Origin: SXRF01 sp964624555
GTDB lineage: Bacteria; Pseudomonadota; Alphaproteobacteria; Rickettsiales; SXRF01
Assembly (NCBI GenBank): GCA_964624555.1
Contig: CAZUXB010000014.1
Span: 1 to 48,214 of the forward strand
Direction: 5' to 3'
DNA: 48,214 bases
Positions 32,450 through 40,546 of this stretch are shown one piece after another. The position numbers were made by a program, and so were the translations under genes. The notes under the pieces were generated by a model. The model was not told the DNA's origin. It made no database searches and saw nothing but the letters and a program-made list of their open reading frames with translations. The first letter of the stretch is position 1, and each line of letters opens with the position of its first letter.

Positions 32450-33028
32450 TTATTCACTGGCCACGGTCATAGTCGAGCGATGCTCTGTAGCTACATCCTT
32501 AGGAGTGGCAAGGGAAAATTTTATTTTATGGGTGGTACCAGGAAATTTTACATCATAAAAATCAACCTGCAGATCATCCGGCACTTCCACATCCGGTTTT
32601 ACAGACTGGGCCTTAGATTTGATATTTGCCGCCTGCGTTGTTACAAACGCTTTAAAGTCCCGGTGCAACTTATATGGAGCAGTGGAATTAAAAGCTACAT
32701 AGCAAGTGCCACCCTTGGTAACCGATACGACATAAGGGTTGCTGGGAACTGCGCTGGGGACAGTCCACACATCTTCGGTCTGCCCTACTATATAATCATC
32801 GGTCGATATCTGTTTTTCAATCCGGTCAGATGGCTTACCCAATTGCTGCCTTATTTTCTCAGCATCACCACCAGTCTGCAGACACATAACCGAAAATAAC
32901 GATATGGCCTGCTTCTCTTCAGAATCTTTCCTCTTTTCAATCTTTGGCGTAGCCGTTTCGGTGGCAAACAACAATGATGGTGCCAGCAATAAGCAGGTAA
33001 TGGTAAAAACAGCGCATCTACTCAGCAT
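32450..33028 (-). CDS. Secreted hypothetical protein in sucB-lpd operon
   Basis: 192 aa. Signal peptide MLSRCAVFTITCLLLAPSLL with FATETA cleavage, then a Lys/Glu-rich start and a region with two cysteines (VMCLQTGG and GGTCYVAF) that may form a disulfide. WTVPSAVPSNPYVVSVTKG is a possible conserved core. No family recognised. It lies 17 bases after sucB and 29 before lpdA, all on the minus strand. Its location inside a TCA-cycle operon is unusual, since E2 and E3 genes are normally adjacent. Confidence 0.8.
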   Translation of the reverse strand: MLSRCAVFTITCLLLAPSLLFATETATPKIEKRKDSEEKQAISLFSVMCLQTGGDAEKIRQQLGKPSDRIEKQISTDDYIVGQTEDVWTVPSAVPSNPYVVSVTKGGTCYVAFNSTAPYKLHRDFKAFVTTQAANIKSKAQSVKPDVEVPDDLQVDFYDVKFPGTTHKIKFSLATPKDVATEHRSTMTVASE

Positions 33029-33045
33029 AATTATAATAGTTGTGA

Positions 33046-34215
33046 TTAAAGTCCCAGTAACAAGCGGCGCGGATCTTCGATAGCCTCTTTCACCCTCACC
33101 AGGAAAGTTACCGATTCCTTACCGTCAATGATGCGGTGGTCATAGGACAGCGCAACATACATCATCGGCCGGATAACAACCTGACCTTTGATAGCAACAG
33201 GGCGTTCTTCAGTTTTGTGCATACCGAGAATACCCGATTGCGGCGGGTTGATGATCGGAGTGGACATCAACGAGCCATAGACGCCGCCGTTGGAAACGGT
33301 AAAGGTGCCGCCGGAAAGATCGCTCATGGCCAGCGTACCAAGGCGGGCTTTTTCCGCGAGGCGGCCAATTTCTTTTTCGATCTCAGCGAGCGATAATTGG
33401 TCGGCATTGCGCACCACCGGAACCACCAGCCCCTGCTCGGTTCCCACCGCCACACCAATATCATAATAATTTTTATAGATAAGCTCATCGCCCTGGATCT
33501 CAGCATTCACCGCCGGAATTTCCTTGAGCGCATTCACCGCCGCTTTCACGAACAGCGACATGAAACCCATACGCACACCGTGTTTTTTCTCGAACGCATC
33601 TTTATATTCCGCACGTAGCGCGATCACGTTGCTCATGTCGATTTCGTTGAAAGTAGTAAGAATTGCAGCCGTATTCTGTGAATCCTTCAAACGTTTGGCG
33701 ATAACCTGACGTAGCTTGCTCATTTTCACGCGTTCTTCGCGCGGACCAGCCGAAGCACAAGTCACCGGAGCAGCAGAACCAGCAGACATGATATCGCCTT
33801 TGGTCACGCGGCCATCTTTGCCAGTGCCCGCGACAGAGGAAGCAGAAATTCCGGTTTCTTCAAGCATTTTGCGGGCAGCAGGCCCTGGTTGTGGCGCGGA
33901 TGAAGCAGCAGCAACAGGCATAGGGGCGGCAGCAGGGGCAGCGGATTTAGCCGGGGCAACAGAAACAGCACCAGCAGCGCCAACTTCGATTTTCCCAAGC
34001 AAAGCACCAACGTCAACACTTTTACCCTCTCCAACCTCAATGGATTTCAATGCGCCGCTGGCCGGTGCATTCACTTCCATTGTCACCTTGTCGGTTTCCA
34101 GTTCCACCAGCGGCTCATCAGCCTTTACGCTGTCGCCAACCTTCTTGAACCATTTGGAAACGGTTGCTTCCGATACGGATTCCCCAAGCGAGGGCACAAT
34201 AATTTCGCCAGCCAT
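33046..34215 (-). CDS. sucB: 2-Oxoglutarate dehydrogenase E2 (succinyltransferase)
   Basis: 389 aa. Lipoyl domain at 1-78 with the lipoylated Lys43 in LETDKVTMEV; Ala/Pro linker; peripheral-subunit binding domain near 110-140 (GPAARKMLEETGIS, GTGKDGRVTKGDI); catalytic domain with the His-Asp motif YDHRIIDGKESVTFL. The sequence pattern is SucB rather than pyruvate E2. The ATG giving MAGEIIVPSLG is preceded by AAAGGA. sucA, usually upstream, is missing from the window; its place is taken by the divergent hicB-hicA pair. Confidence 0.96.
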   Translation of the reverse strand: MAGEIIVPSLGESVSEATVSKWFKKVGDSVKADEPLVELETDKVTMEVNAPASGALKSIEVGEGKSVDVGALLGKIEVGAAGAVSVAPAKSAAPAAAPMPVAAASSAPQPGPAARKMLEETGISASSVAGTGKDGRVTKGDIMSAGSAAPVTCASAGPREERVKMSKLRQVIAKRLKDSQNTAAILTTFNEIDMSNVIALRAEYKDAFEKKHGVRMGFMSLFVKAAVNALKEIPAVNAEIQGDELIYKNYYDIGVAVGTEQGLVVPVVRNADQLSLAEIEKEIGRLAEKARLGTLAMSDLSGGTFTVSNGGVYGSLMSTPIINPPQSGILGMHKTEERPVAIKGQVVIRPMMYVALSYDHRIIDGKESVTFLVRVKEAIEDPRRLLLGL

Positions 34216-34307
34216 GATTTTAGTCCTTTTGATGTTTTGAATAGTTGAGAAGGCAGTTAAACGCCAATTAAAGGCATATTTCAACATAAAAAGTCAAAAA
34301 TATGCAT

Positions 34308-34332
34308 GCAAAATCCACATGTGGGATTTTGC
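34308..34332. promoter_or_regulatory. Near-perfect palindrome in sucB upstream region
   Basis: GCAAAATCCACA and TGTGGGATTTTGC form a stem with one bulged G around the CACATGTG centre. It is about 90 bases upstream of sucB and about 90 upstream of the divergent hicB gene. It could be a regulator site or a terminator remnant. No long T-run follows on either strand. Confidence 0.55.
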
Positions 34333-34422
34333 CAACAAAAAGGATAATAACAGTTAATTAATAACAAGGGGCTTATTTACCACAGTATTGACAGCCAATG
34401 GGCGTAATGCTACACTATTACG

Positions 34423-34662
34423 ATGAAAAAAAACTATATCATACGTACATTCTGGGATGATGAGGCGAAGGTCTGGGTTGCTTCAAGTGAGAATTTTATT
34501 GGAATTGCAACAGAAGCAAAAACCCTGGATAAATTGGTAAAGAAACTGGAAATAATGGTTCCTGAAATTCTTGAGGCTAACGGTTATATAAAAGGTAATT
34601 TTTCGGTTCCTTCCTTTGAACTGATAAGCCAGCACCAAACATCTTGCGGCCATAATCACTAA
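34423..34662 (+). CDS. DUF1902 HicB-like antitoxin
   Basis: 79 aa. The DUF1902/HicB-type fold is suggested by YIIRTFWDDEAKVWVASSENF, GIATEAKTLDKLVKKLE and VPEILEANGY. HicB-type antitoxins bind and neutralise the HicA mRNA interferase. No DNA-binding helix-turn-helix is evident after the core; the C-terminal SQHQTSCGHNH is short. It is eight bases upstream of hicA, the reverse of the textbook hicA-hicB order but usual for this subtype. Confidence 0.85.
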   Translation: MKKNYIIRTFWDDEAKVWVASSENFIGIATEAKTLDKLVKKLEIMVPEILEANGYIKGNFSVPSFELISQHQTSCGHNH

Positions 34663-34670
34663 AATCAGAT

Positions 34671-34850
34671 ATGCCGAAAAGCTTTACACCCGAACTCAAA
34701 AAAATATTGAAGCGGGCGGGTTGTGAATTTTTACGCAGCGGTAAAGGCGATCATGAACGCTGGTTCAGCCCCATAACAAATGCAGAATTTACGGTTGATG
34801 GTAGTATAAAGTCACGGCACACGGCTAATGAAACTCTAAAACAAGCATGA
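34671..34850 (+). CDS. hicA: HicA-like mRNA interferase toxin
   Basis: 59 aa, too short for many gene finders. The dsRNA-binding-like HicA core is clear: KKILKRAGCEFLRSGKGDHERW with the likely catalytic His in GKGDHERW, followed by VDGSIKSRHTANETLKQA, the highly conserved IKSRHTAN end. HicA cleaves mRNA independently of translation. It follows the DUF1902 gene by eight bases and precedes cimA by 19. Confidence 0.87.
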   Translation: MPKSFTPELKKILKRAGCEFLRSGKGDHERWFSPITNAEFTVDGSIKSRHTANETLKQA

Positions 34851-34869
34851 CTAAAAAAAGCTTTTTAAG

Positions 34870-36468
34870 ATGACCAAAGACCAGAAAAAAGAAAAAGTGT
34901 ACCTATATGATTCGACCCTGCGCGATGGTTCGCAGGCGCGCGGCGTTGATTTTACGGTGGCGGACAAGCAGGCCATCGCCCGCGAGCTGGATAAGATCGG
35001 CATCGACTATATCGAGGGTGGCTGGCCGGGCGCGAACCCCAATGACGATGCTTTTTTTGCTGATGTCCCGCCCCTGAAACATTCCAAACTTTCAGCGTTC
35101 GGTATGACGCGCCGTTCTGGCCGCAGTGCCGAGAATGACCCGACACTTAACGCCCTGCTCGATAGCGGCGCAAGATCCATCTGCCTTGTCGGCAAAAGCT
35201 GGGACAAGCAAATTAAATCCACACTCGGTGTATCACTGCCGGAAAATCTGAAGATGATCAGCGATTCCATAAAACACGTTGCGAAAAACAAACGCGAAGT
35301 GCTCTATGACGCGGAGCATTTTTTTGATGGTTACAAATCCAACCCGCAGTTCGCTATCGACTGCCTGAAAGCAGCCTTCGATGCTGGCGCGCGCTGGATC
35401 GTATTATGCGACACCAACGGCGGCTCGCTGCCTTTTGATATTGAGCGAATCGTAAATGACGTCACCAAACATATTGACGGAAAATATCTCGGCATCCACT
35501 GCCATAACGACACGGAAAACGCGGTAGCCAATAGCTTGAGCGCCGTGCGCGCCGGTGTGAGGCAGGTGCAGGGCACCATCAACGGTATCGGCGAACGTTG
35601 CGGCAATGCCAATTTAATTTCCATCATACCCAACCTGATGCTGAAGATGGGTTTTGCCACCGGCGTGAGCGAAGAAAAACTCGCAACCCTTACCCATCTT
35701 TCACGCATGCTCGATGACAGGCTCAACCGCGCCTCCAACCAGCATGCCGCTTATGTCGGCAGTGCGGCGTTTGCCCATAAGGGCGGCCTGCACGTGTCGG
35801 CAATGGCCAAGGACTCCACCAGCTATGAACATATCAAGCCGGAACTGGTCGGCAACAAACGCACGATTCTGGTTTCCGACAAAGCCGGTAAATCCAACAT
35901 AGTTGACCGCCTTACCCAATTCGGCATTACCTTAAAAGAAGGCCGCGATGATGTCGCCGACCTCGTGCACGAAGTCAAACAACGCGAAAAACAGGGCTAT
36001 GCCTATGAAGGCGCGGAAGCGAGTTTTGAGCTGCTTGCGCGCAGGATGCTCGGCACCGTGCCGGAATATTTCAAGGTCGACAGTTTCCGCGTTATCGGTG
36101 AACGCAGGCACGATTCCAAAGGCAAGGACATCAATATAGTAGAAGCCACCGTGAAAGTTATCATAGGTGGCGAAGAAACCATCAACGCCGCCGAAGGTAA
36201 CGGCCCGGTGAACGCGCTCGATGCGGCATTGCGCAAGAGTTTGGTCAGCCACTTCCCGATACTGAAAGACATCGTGCTTACCGATTATAAAGTGCGCATA
36301 CTCACGCCGCAGGATGGCACCAAGGCGATCACCCGCGTAATGATCGAATCGCGCGACTCAAAGGGAAATGTCTGGAATACCATCGGCATTTCCGAGAACG
36401 TGATCAACGCCTCCTTCAACGCGCTGCATGATTCTTTGACCTATAAGCTTATGAAAAGTAAAAAATAG
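34870..36468 (+). CDS. cimA: Citramalate synthase
   Basis: 532 aa. Condenses pyruvate and acetyl-CoA to (R)-citramalate, the threonine-independent start of isoleucine synthesis. The catalytic barrel shows the HMGL/DRE-TIM marks YDSTLRDGSQARG near residue 13, EGGWPGANP, GIHCHNDTENAVANS with metal ligands and GTINGIGERCGNANL. The C-terminal LeuA regulatory dimer domain begins near residue 385 and would bind isoleucine. EGGWPGANPND is typical of CimA rather than LeuA. It overlaps trmJ by one base. The hicBA pair lies just upstream. Confidence 0.95.
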   Translation: MTKDQKKEKVYLYDSTLRDGSQARGVDFTVADKQAIARELDKIGIDYIEGGWPGANPNDDAFFADVPPLKHSKLSAFGMTRRSGRSAENDPTLNALLDSGARSICLVGKSWDKQIKSTLGVSLPENLKMISDSIKHVAKNKREVLYDAEHFFDGYKSNPQFAIDCLKAAFDAGARWIVLCDTNGGSLPFDIERIVNDVTKHIDGKYLGIHCHNDTENAVANSLSAVRAGVRQVQGTINGIGERCGNANLISIIPNLMLKMGFATGVSEEKLATLTHLSRMLDDRLNRASNQHAAYVGSAAFAHKGGLHVSAMAKDSTSYEHIKPELVGNKRTILVSDKAGKSNIVDRLTQFGITLKEGRDDVADLVHEVKQREKQGYAYEGAEASFELLARRMLGTVPEYFKVDSFRVIGERRHDSKGKDINIVEATVKVIIGGEETINAAEGNGPVNALDAALRKSLVSHFPILKDIVLTDYKVRILTPQDGTKAITRVMIESRDSKGNVWNTIGISENVINASFNALHDSLTYKLMKSKK

Positions 36469-37265
36469 TGTCTCCGGTTGTTATCCTGATCCGCCCGCAG
36501 ATGGGCGAGAATATCGGCGCGGTGGCGCGGGCCATGAGTAATTTTGGCCTCAGCGAACTGCGCATCGTGGCCCCGCGTGATGGCTGGCCGAACCGCAAAG
36601 CCCTCGAAACCTCGGCGGGTGGCGAGGGTATAATCCAATCAGCAAAGACCTACCCCGATTTCAGGGCGGCAATGAGCGATATCAACATCGCCTACGCCAC
36701 CACCGCCCGCCCAAGAGATATGAATAAACGCGTATTATCTCCAAGCGAAGCGATGGTGGAGATTGCAGAAAAATCCCTTCCCCCCTTGCGGGGGAAGGTT
36801 AGGATGGGGGGTAATGATACAGTTATACCCCCCACCCCGGCCCTCCCCCACGAGGGGGGAGGGAGCGTAGAGAAAATAGCCCTCGTTTTCGGCCCCGAAC
36901 GCACCGGTATCGAGAATGAGGAAATCATTCTTTGCGACACGATTATCACCATTCCCACCAGCACAGAGAGCCCATCTCTCAACCTGGCACAGGCGATGGT
37001 AGTGGTGGGGTATGAGTGGGTGAAATATAGTGTCGGTGTCGGCGTCAGTGAAAATGAACAAAAACCAGCACCTAAAGAAGACATGTTCGGCCTGTTCGAC
37101 CAGCTTGAAGGCTATCTTGATAAAAGCGAATACTGGCGCACTGAAAATAAAAAACCGGTAATGTGGCAGAATTTAAAGAACATGCTCTTGCGCGGCGCAT
37201 GGAGCGAGCAGGAAGTGCGAACCTTCCGCGGCATGTTGCGTTCCTTGTGGGAACGTAGTAAGTGA
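36468..37265 (+). CDS. trmJ: tRNA (cytidine/uridine-2'-O-) methyltransferase TrmJ, with repeat insertion
   Basis: 265 aa, SPOUT methyltransferase that 2'-O-methylates position 32 of tRNAs. Starts with GTG overlapping the cimA stop (TAGTG). Visible motifs are VILIRPQMGENIGAVARAM, FGPERTGIENEEI near 141 and the knot motif TIPTSTESPSLNLAQAMVVV. Residues about 103-133 (SLPPLRGKVRMGGNDTVIPP then TPALPHEGGGS) are not family sequence: they are encoded by a class A repeat at 36775-36864, in frame. The insertion falls between the first domain and FGPERTG, a loop, so activity may be kept. Confidence 0.94.
   Translation: MSPVVILIRPQMGENIGAVARAMSNFGLSELRIVAPRDGWPNRKALETSAGGEGIIQSAKTYPDFRAAMSDINIAYATTARPRDMNKRVLSPSEAMVEIAEKSLPPLRGKVRMGGNDTVIPPTPALPHEGGGSVEKIALVFGPERTGIENEEIILCDTIITIPTSTESPSLNLAQAMVVVGYEWVKYSVGVGVSENEQKPAPKEDMFGLFDQLEGYLDKSEYWRTENKKPVMWQNLKNMLLRGAWSEQEVRTFRGMLRSLWERSK
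36775..36864. repeat. Dispersed palindromic repeat, class A, copy 6, inside trmJ
   Basis: CCCTTCCCCCCTTGCGGGGG with AAGGTTAGGATGGGGGGTA, spacer, TACCCCCCACCCCGGCCC and TCCCCCACGAGGGGGGAGGG. It is 90 bp and 30 codons long, keeping the trmJ frame open. Confidence 0.9.
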
Positions 37266-37314
37266 CATTTGTCACCCCGCATTTATTGCGTGGGCAGGTA
37301 AATAAAAAGGCCGG

Positions 37315-37335
37315 ATACCGCAACAAGTGCGGTAT
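37315..37335. repeat. Short palindrome, class B, before DUF475 gene
   Basis: ATACCGCA, ACAAG, TGCGGTAT form a perfect 8-bp stem, followed by GACA. The unit with GTCATACCGCACTTG on the other strand resembles common REP sequences. A second copy with other bases is at 40973-40992. Confidence 0.7.
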
Positions 37336-37343
37336 GACAAATA

Positions 37344-38381
37344 ATGGACAAAGAACGAACTGTCAGTTATCATCTGCAAATGCGTGATTTTTATGTATCT
37401 CATATCTGTACTGTTATCGGTTTGATACTTGCCTATTTATGGGCGGGTGTGGACGGCCTGCTCATAACTGCCATTCTTATAGTAATGGAAGTATCCCTGT
37501 CCTTCGATAACGCAGTTGTAAACGCCACCATCCTGAAAAAAATGAGCAAGCTGTGGCAGAAACGCTTCATGACCTGGGGGATACTCATGGCAGTGTTCGG
37601 TATGCGCCTGGTATTTCCAGTCCTGCTGGTTGCCTGCGCTACAGGGCTTTCAATGTATGAGGTAAGTCTGCTTGCCTTCGAAAATCCTGATGAATATGGC
37701 CGCCATGTACTCGCATCAAATGTCCAGATATCCATGTTTGGCGGCATGTTCCTGCTGATGGTGTTCCTGCATTTTATTTTTGACGAGAGCAAGGAAGTGC
37801 ACTGGATAGGTTTCCTGGAGCGCAAACTTTCAGCGGCCGGTAAGCTGGAATCACTGGAGATAATAATTTCCATACTTATATTATTGCTTATGCAATCCAT
37901 ACTTCCGGCAGAAGTGAAACTATCAGCACTCGTTTCCGGGCTTGTCGGCGTTGTGCTATACGTCACTATAAATAGTGTAATGGCTTTATTCTCCGTAGAT
38001 GCCCATGATGCCAATAAATCGGTCGCAGTTTCCGGCTTTATTGGTTTCATGTATCTGCAGCTGCTCGATGCATCTTTTTCACTTGATGGCGTTATCGGCG
38101 CGTTCGCCATCAGCAAGGATGTGGTTATCATCATGCTTGGCCTTGGCGTGGGTGCGATATTTGTGCGTTCACTCACTGCTTTCATGGTTCGCAAGGGAAC
38201 GTTGGACAACTACGTATTCCTTGAACATGGTGCGCATTATGGCATCGGAGCGCTGGCGATAATAATGCTTACCAGCTCCATCCAGCATATACCGGAGGTG
38301 GTTACCGGGCTTATCGGACTGGTATGTATTGTTTTATCATGGATTTCTTCAGTCCGATACAACAAGGCAAGAAGCCAATAA
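37344..38381 (+). CDS. DUF475 integral membrane protein, TerC-like
   Basis: 345 aa with about nine membrane helices. The motif MEVSLSFDNAVVNATIL and the later FSLDGVIGAFAIS are the paired acidic signatures of the DUF475/TerC superfamily, thought to handle divalent metals such as manganese. Acts in the inner membrane. There is no signal peptide beyond the first helix. It lies 78 bases after trmJ; a palindrome sits between. The start ATG giving MDKERTVSYHLQM has no strong ribosome site; a later Met at residue 13 is an option. Confidence 0.9.
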   Translation: MDKERTVSYHLQMRDFYVSHICTVIGLILAYLWAGVDGLLITAILIVMEVSLSFDNAVVNATILKKMSKLWQKRFMTWGILMAVFGMRLVFPVLLVACATGLSMYEVSLLAFENPDEYGRHVLASNVQISMFGGMFLLMVFLHFIFDESKEVHWIGFLERKLSAAGKLESLEIIISILILLLMQSILPAEVKLSALVSGLVGVVLYVTINSVMALFSVDAHDANKSVAVSGFIGFMYLQLLDASFSLDGVIGAFAISKDVVIIMLGLGVGAIFVRSLTAFMVRKGTLDNYVFLEHGAHYGIGALAIIMLTSSIQHIPEVVTGLIGLVCIVLSWISSVRYNKARSQ

Positions 38382-38385
38382 ACTA

Positions 38386-38413
38386 TTGTTGCGCCGCAGC
38401 AATTCTATTTTGT
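38386..38413 (+). terminator. Weak terminator hairpin after DUF475 gene
   Basis: TTGTTG, loop CGCCG, CAGCAA form a short stem with one G-T pair, followed by TTCTATTTT. The stem is only six pairs long. Confidence 0.35.
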
Positions 38414-38468
38414 TAACGATTTTTTATTGATGTTGTGGTAGGCTTAAATTTCATATTAAGGAGCAGTT

Positions 38469-40244
38469 ATGCCGCAATTCAAAGCCCCCATCCGTGATTT
38501 CCAGTTTCTTCTGCATGAATATCTGAATCTTTCACAATATTCTGCGGTGGAGGGCTTTGCTGATTCCGGCCCCGAAATGATGACTCCGATATTAGAGGCC
38601 GCCGGGCAGATGTGCGAGGAAGTATTATTTCCGCTGAACCAGGTCGGCGATAAAGTGGGTCTTAAATATGATAACGGGCGCGTGATCATGCCCGATGGTT
38701 TCAAGGAAGCCTATAAATTATATGTTGATAGCGGCTGGCCGTCTTTCACTTGCGACCCGGCATACGGCGGACAAGGTTTGCCCGAAGTGCTGAACATGCC
38801 GCTGATGGAGATGGTGTGTTCTGCGAACCTTTCGTTCGGTCTTACTCCGGGCTTAAGTCATGGTGCGTATAACGCCATTAAATTACATGCGAATGATGCG
38901 CTTAAAAATAAATTTCTGCCGAAGATGGTCACCGGCCACTGGTCAGGTGTGATGTGCCTTACCGAACCGCAGGCTGGCACCGACCTCGGTCTTATCCGCA
39001 CCAAGGCAGAACCTCTGCCCGATGGCAGCTACAGCGTCACGGGCACCAAAATCTTTATCTCATCAGGCGAACATGAGATATCGGAGAATATTATACATCT
39101 GGTGCTCGCGCGCCTGCCCGGCGCACCATCGGGCACCAAGGGTATCAGCCTCTTCCTCGTGCCTAAATTCATGGTGAAAGATGATGGCTCACTCGGCGAA
39201 CATAACAAGCTAATGTGCGCCGGTATCGAACATAAAATGGGCCTCGCCGCTTCGCCTACCTGCCAGATGCAATATGATGGCGCGGTGGGTTGGCTCGTGG
39301 GCGAACCACATAAAGGCATGAAGGCGATGTTCACCATGATGAACGCCGCACGCTTATATGTTGGTGTGCAGGGGCTTGGCATCGGCGAAGTGGCATATCA
39401 GAACGCGCTGGCTTACGCGAAAGAACGGTTGCAGAGCCGCGCGCTTACCGGCCCGAAAGAACCTACCAAAGCTGCCGACCCTATCATCGTGCATCCCGAC
39501 GTACGCAGGATGTTGCTCACCATGCGCGCATTCGCGGAAGGTGCGCGTGCGCTGGCACTGGAAATGGCACTGAAGAATGACCTCGCCCATCGTCACCCTG
39601 ACCCGGCCGTGCGCGAAGAAGCCGATGATTTTGTGCAGCTCCTCACACCAGTTGTGAAATCCTACCTCACCGATGGCGGTTTTGAAAATGCCAACCTCGC
39701 CGTGCAGGTATTTGGCGGATATGGATTCATCAAAGAATATGGCGTGGAGCAATATGTGCGCGACGTGCGCGTGACCATGATCTATGAAGGCACGAATGGT
39801 ATTCAGGCATTGGACTTAGTGGGCCGCAAACTGCCGCAGGGTGCCGGTAAATATCTGCGTTCCTTCTTCCACCCCATCGATGCCTTCATCACCAGACATA
39901 AAGATAATCCGGCGATGGCCGAATTCATCAAACCGTTGGAAAAGAACGTCGGCTATCTGCAACAGGCGACCATGTATCTCGCCGGTGCAGGCCTCAAAAA
40001 TCCGGACGATGCTGCCGCTGGCGCGGTGGAATACCAGAAAATGTTCGCGCTGGTGGCGCTGGCCTATAGCTGGGCACGTCAGGCCGAAATCGCGCTGGCA
40101 AAGGTTTCTGGCCCGGAAAAAGAGTTCTACGAGGCGAAAATAGCCACCGCGCGCTTCTTCATGGCCAAAATACTTCCGCAGGCCACCTCCCTGCTGCAAT
40201 CCATCGTGGCCGGCAGCAAGCCGCTGATGAACGCTGTTTTATAG
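38469..40244 (+). CDS. Acyl-CoA dehydrogenase, long C-terminal domain class
   Basis: 591 aa, FAD-dependent acyl-CoA dehydrogenase with an extra C-terminal domain (residues about 465-591). FAD/substrate motifs are present: GVMCLTEPQAGTDLGLIRTKA near 160 and the catalytic Glu in MIYEGTNGIQALDLVGRKL. Similar long enzymes are annotated as FadE-like, DmdC or C-terminal-extended acyl-CoA dehydrogenases; the acyl substrate cannot be told from sequence. AAGGAG stands six bases before ATG. It stands alone, with no thiolase or enoyl-CoA hydratase nearby. A class C element begins directly after the stop. Confidence 0.94.
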   Translation: MPQFKAPIRDFQFLLHEYLNLSQYSAVEGFADSGPEMMTPILEAAGQMCEEVLFPLNQVGDKVGLKYDNGRVIMPDGFKEAYKLYVDSGWPSFTCDPAYGGQGLPEVLNMPLMEMVCSANLSFGLTPGLSHGAYNAIKLHANDALKNKFLPKMVTGHWSGVMCLTEPQAGTDLGLIRTKAEPLPDGSYSVTGTKIFISSGEHEISENIIHLVLARLPGAPSGTKGISLFLVPKFMVKDDGSLGEHNKLMCAGIEHKMGLAASPTCQMQYDGAVGWLVGEPHKGMKAMFTMMNAARLYVGVQGLGIGEVAYQNALAYAKERLQSRALTGPKEPTKAADPIIVHPDVRRMLLTMRAFAEGARALALEMALKNDLAHRHPDPAVREEADDFVQLLTPVVKSYLTDGGFENANLAVQVFGGYGFIKEYGVEQYVRDVRVTMIYEGTNGIQALDLVGRKLPQGAGKYLRSFFHPIDAFITRHKDNPAMAEFIKPLEKNVGYLQQATMYLAGAGLKNPDDAAAGAVEYQKMFALVALAYSWARQAEIALAKVSGPEKEFYEAKIATARFFMAKILPQATSLLQSIVAGSKPLMNAVL

Positions 40245-40245
40245 C

Positions 40246-40289
40246 GTAAATCGTTTTACGTATTACGTTTGACGAATTACGATTTATAC
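40246..40289. repeat. Class C palindromic element after acyl-CoA dehydrogenase
   Basis: TAAATCGT (40247-40254) and ACGATTTA (40279-40286) form the stem; the centre repeats TACGTATTACG and CGAATTACG. It begins two bases after the stop codon, as at tldD. Confidence 0.6.
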
Positions 40290-40327
40290 AGGAAAATCAA
40301 TAATTAACTTCGAGCCAAGTAAAAGCG

Positions 40328-40356
40328 TTGACTTTTGTCCTGATGCCCCTTAGAAA
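40328..40356 (+). promoter_or_regulatory. Candidate promoter of tRNA-Ile
   Basis: TTGACT (40328-40333) and TAGAAA (40351-40356) are 17 bases apart. The tRNA 5' end is 60 bases downstream. The leader contains an inverted repeat AACAAATC/GATTTGTT at 40384-40407. Confidence 0.5.
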
Positions 40357-40416
40357 CATCTCTCTTTCGTTCATCCTTATAGGAACAAATCAACATATGG
40401 ATTTGTTGTTGTGAAC

Positions 40417-40493
<77 letters not shown>

Positions 40494-40546
40494 TCCTAGG
40501 CCAAGGCTTCGGATGGCAGGCCGGCAGATTTGTGCAGGTGATGATT

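Noticed and set aside
36775..36864. Sequence error or pseudogene in trmJ
   Set aside because: The inserted segment is an exact class A repeat and keeps the frame, and both flanking halves carry intact motifs.
37433..38209. 258-aa open frame opposite the DUF475 gene
   Set aside because: Ser/Thr-rich shadow of hydrophobic codons; no support.
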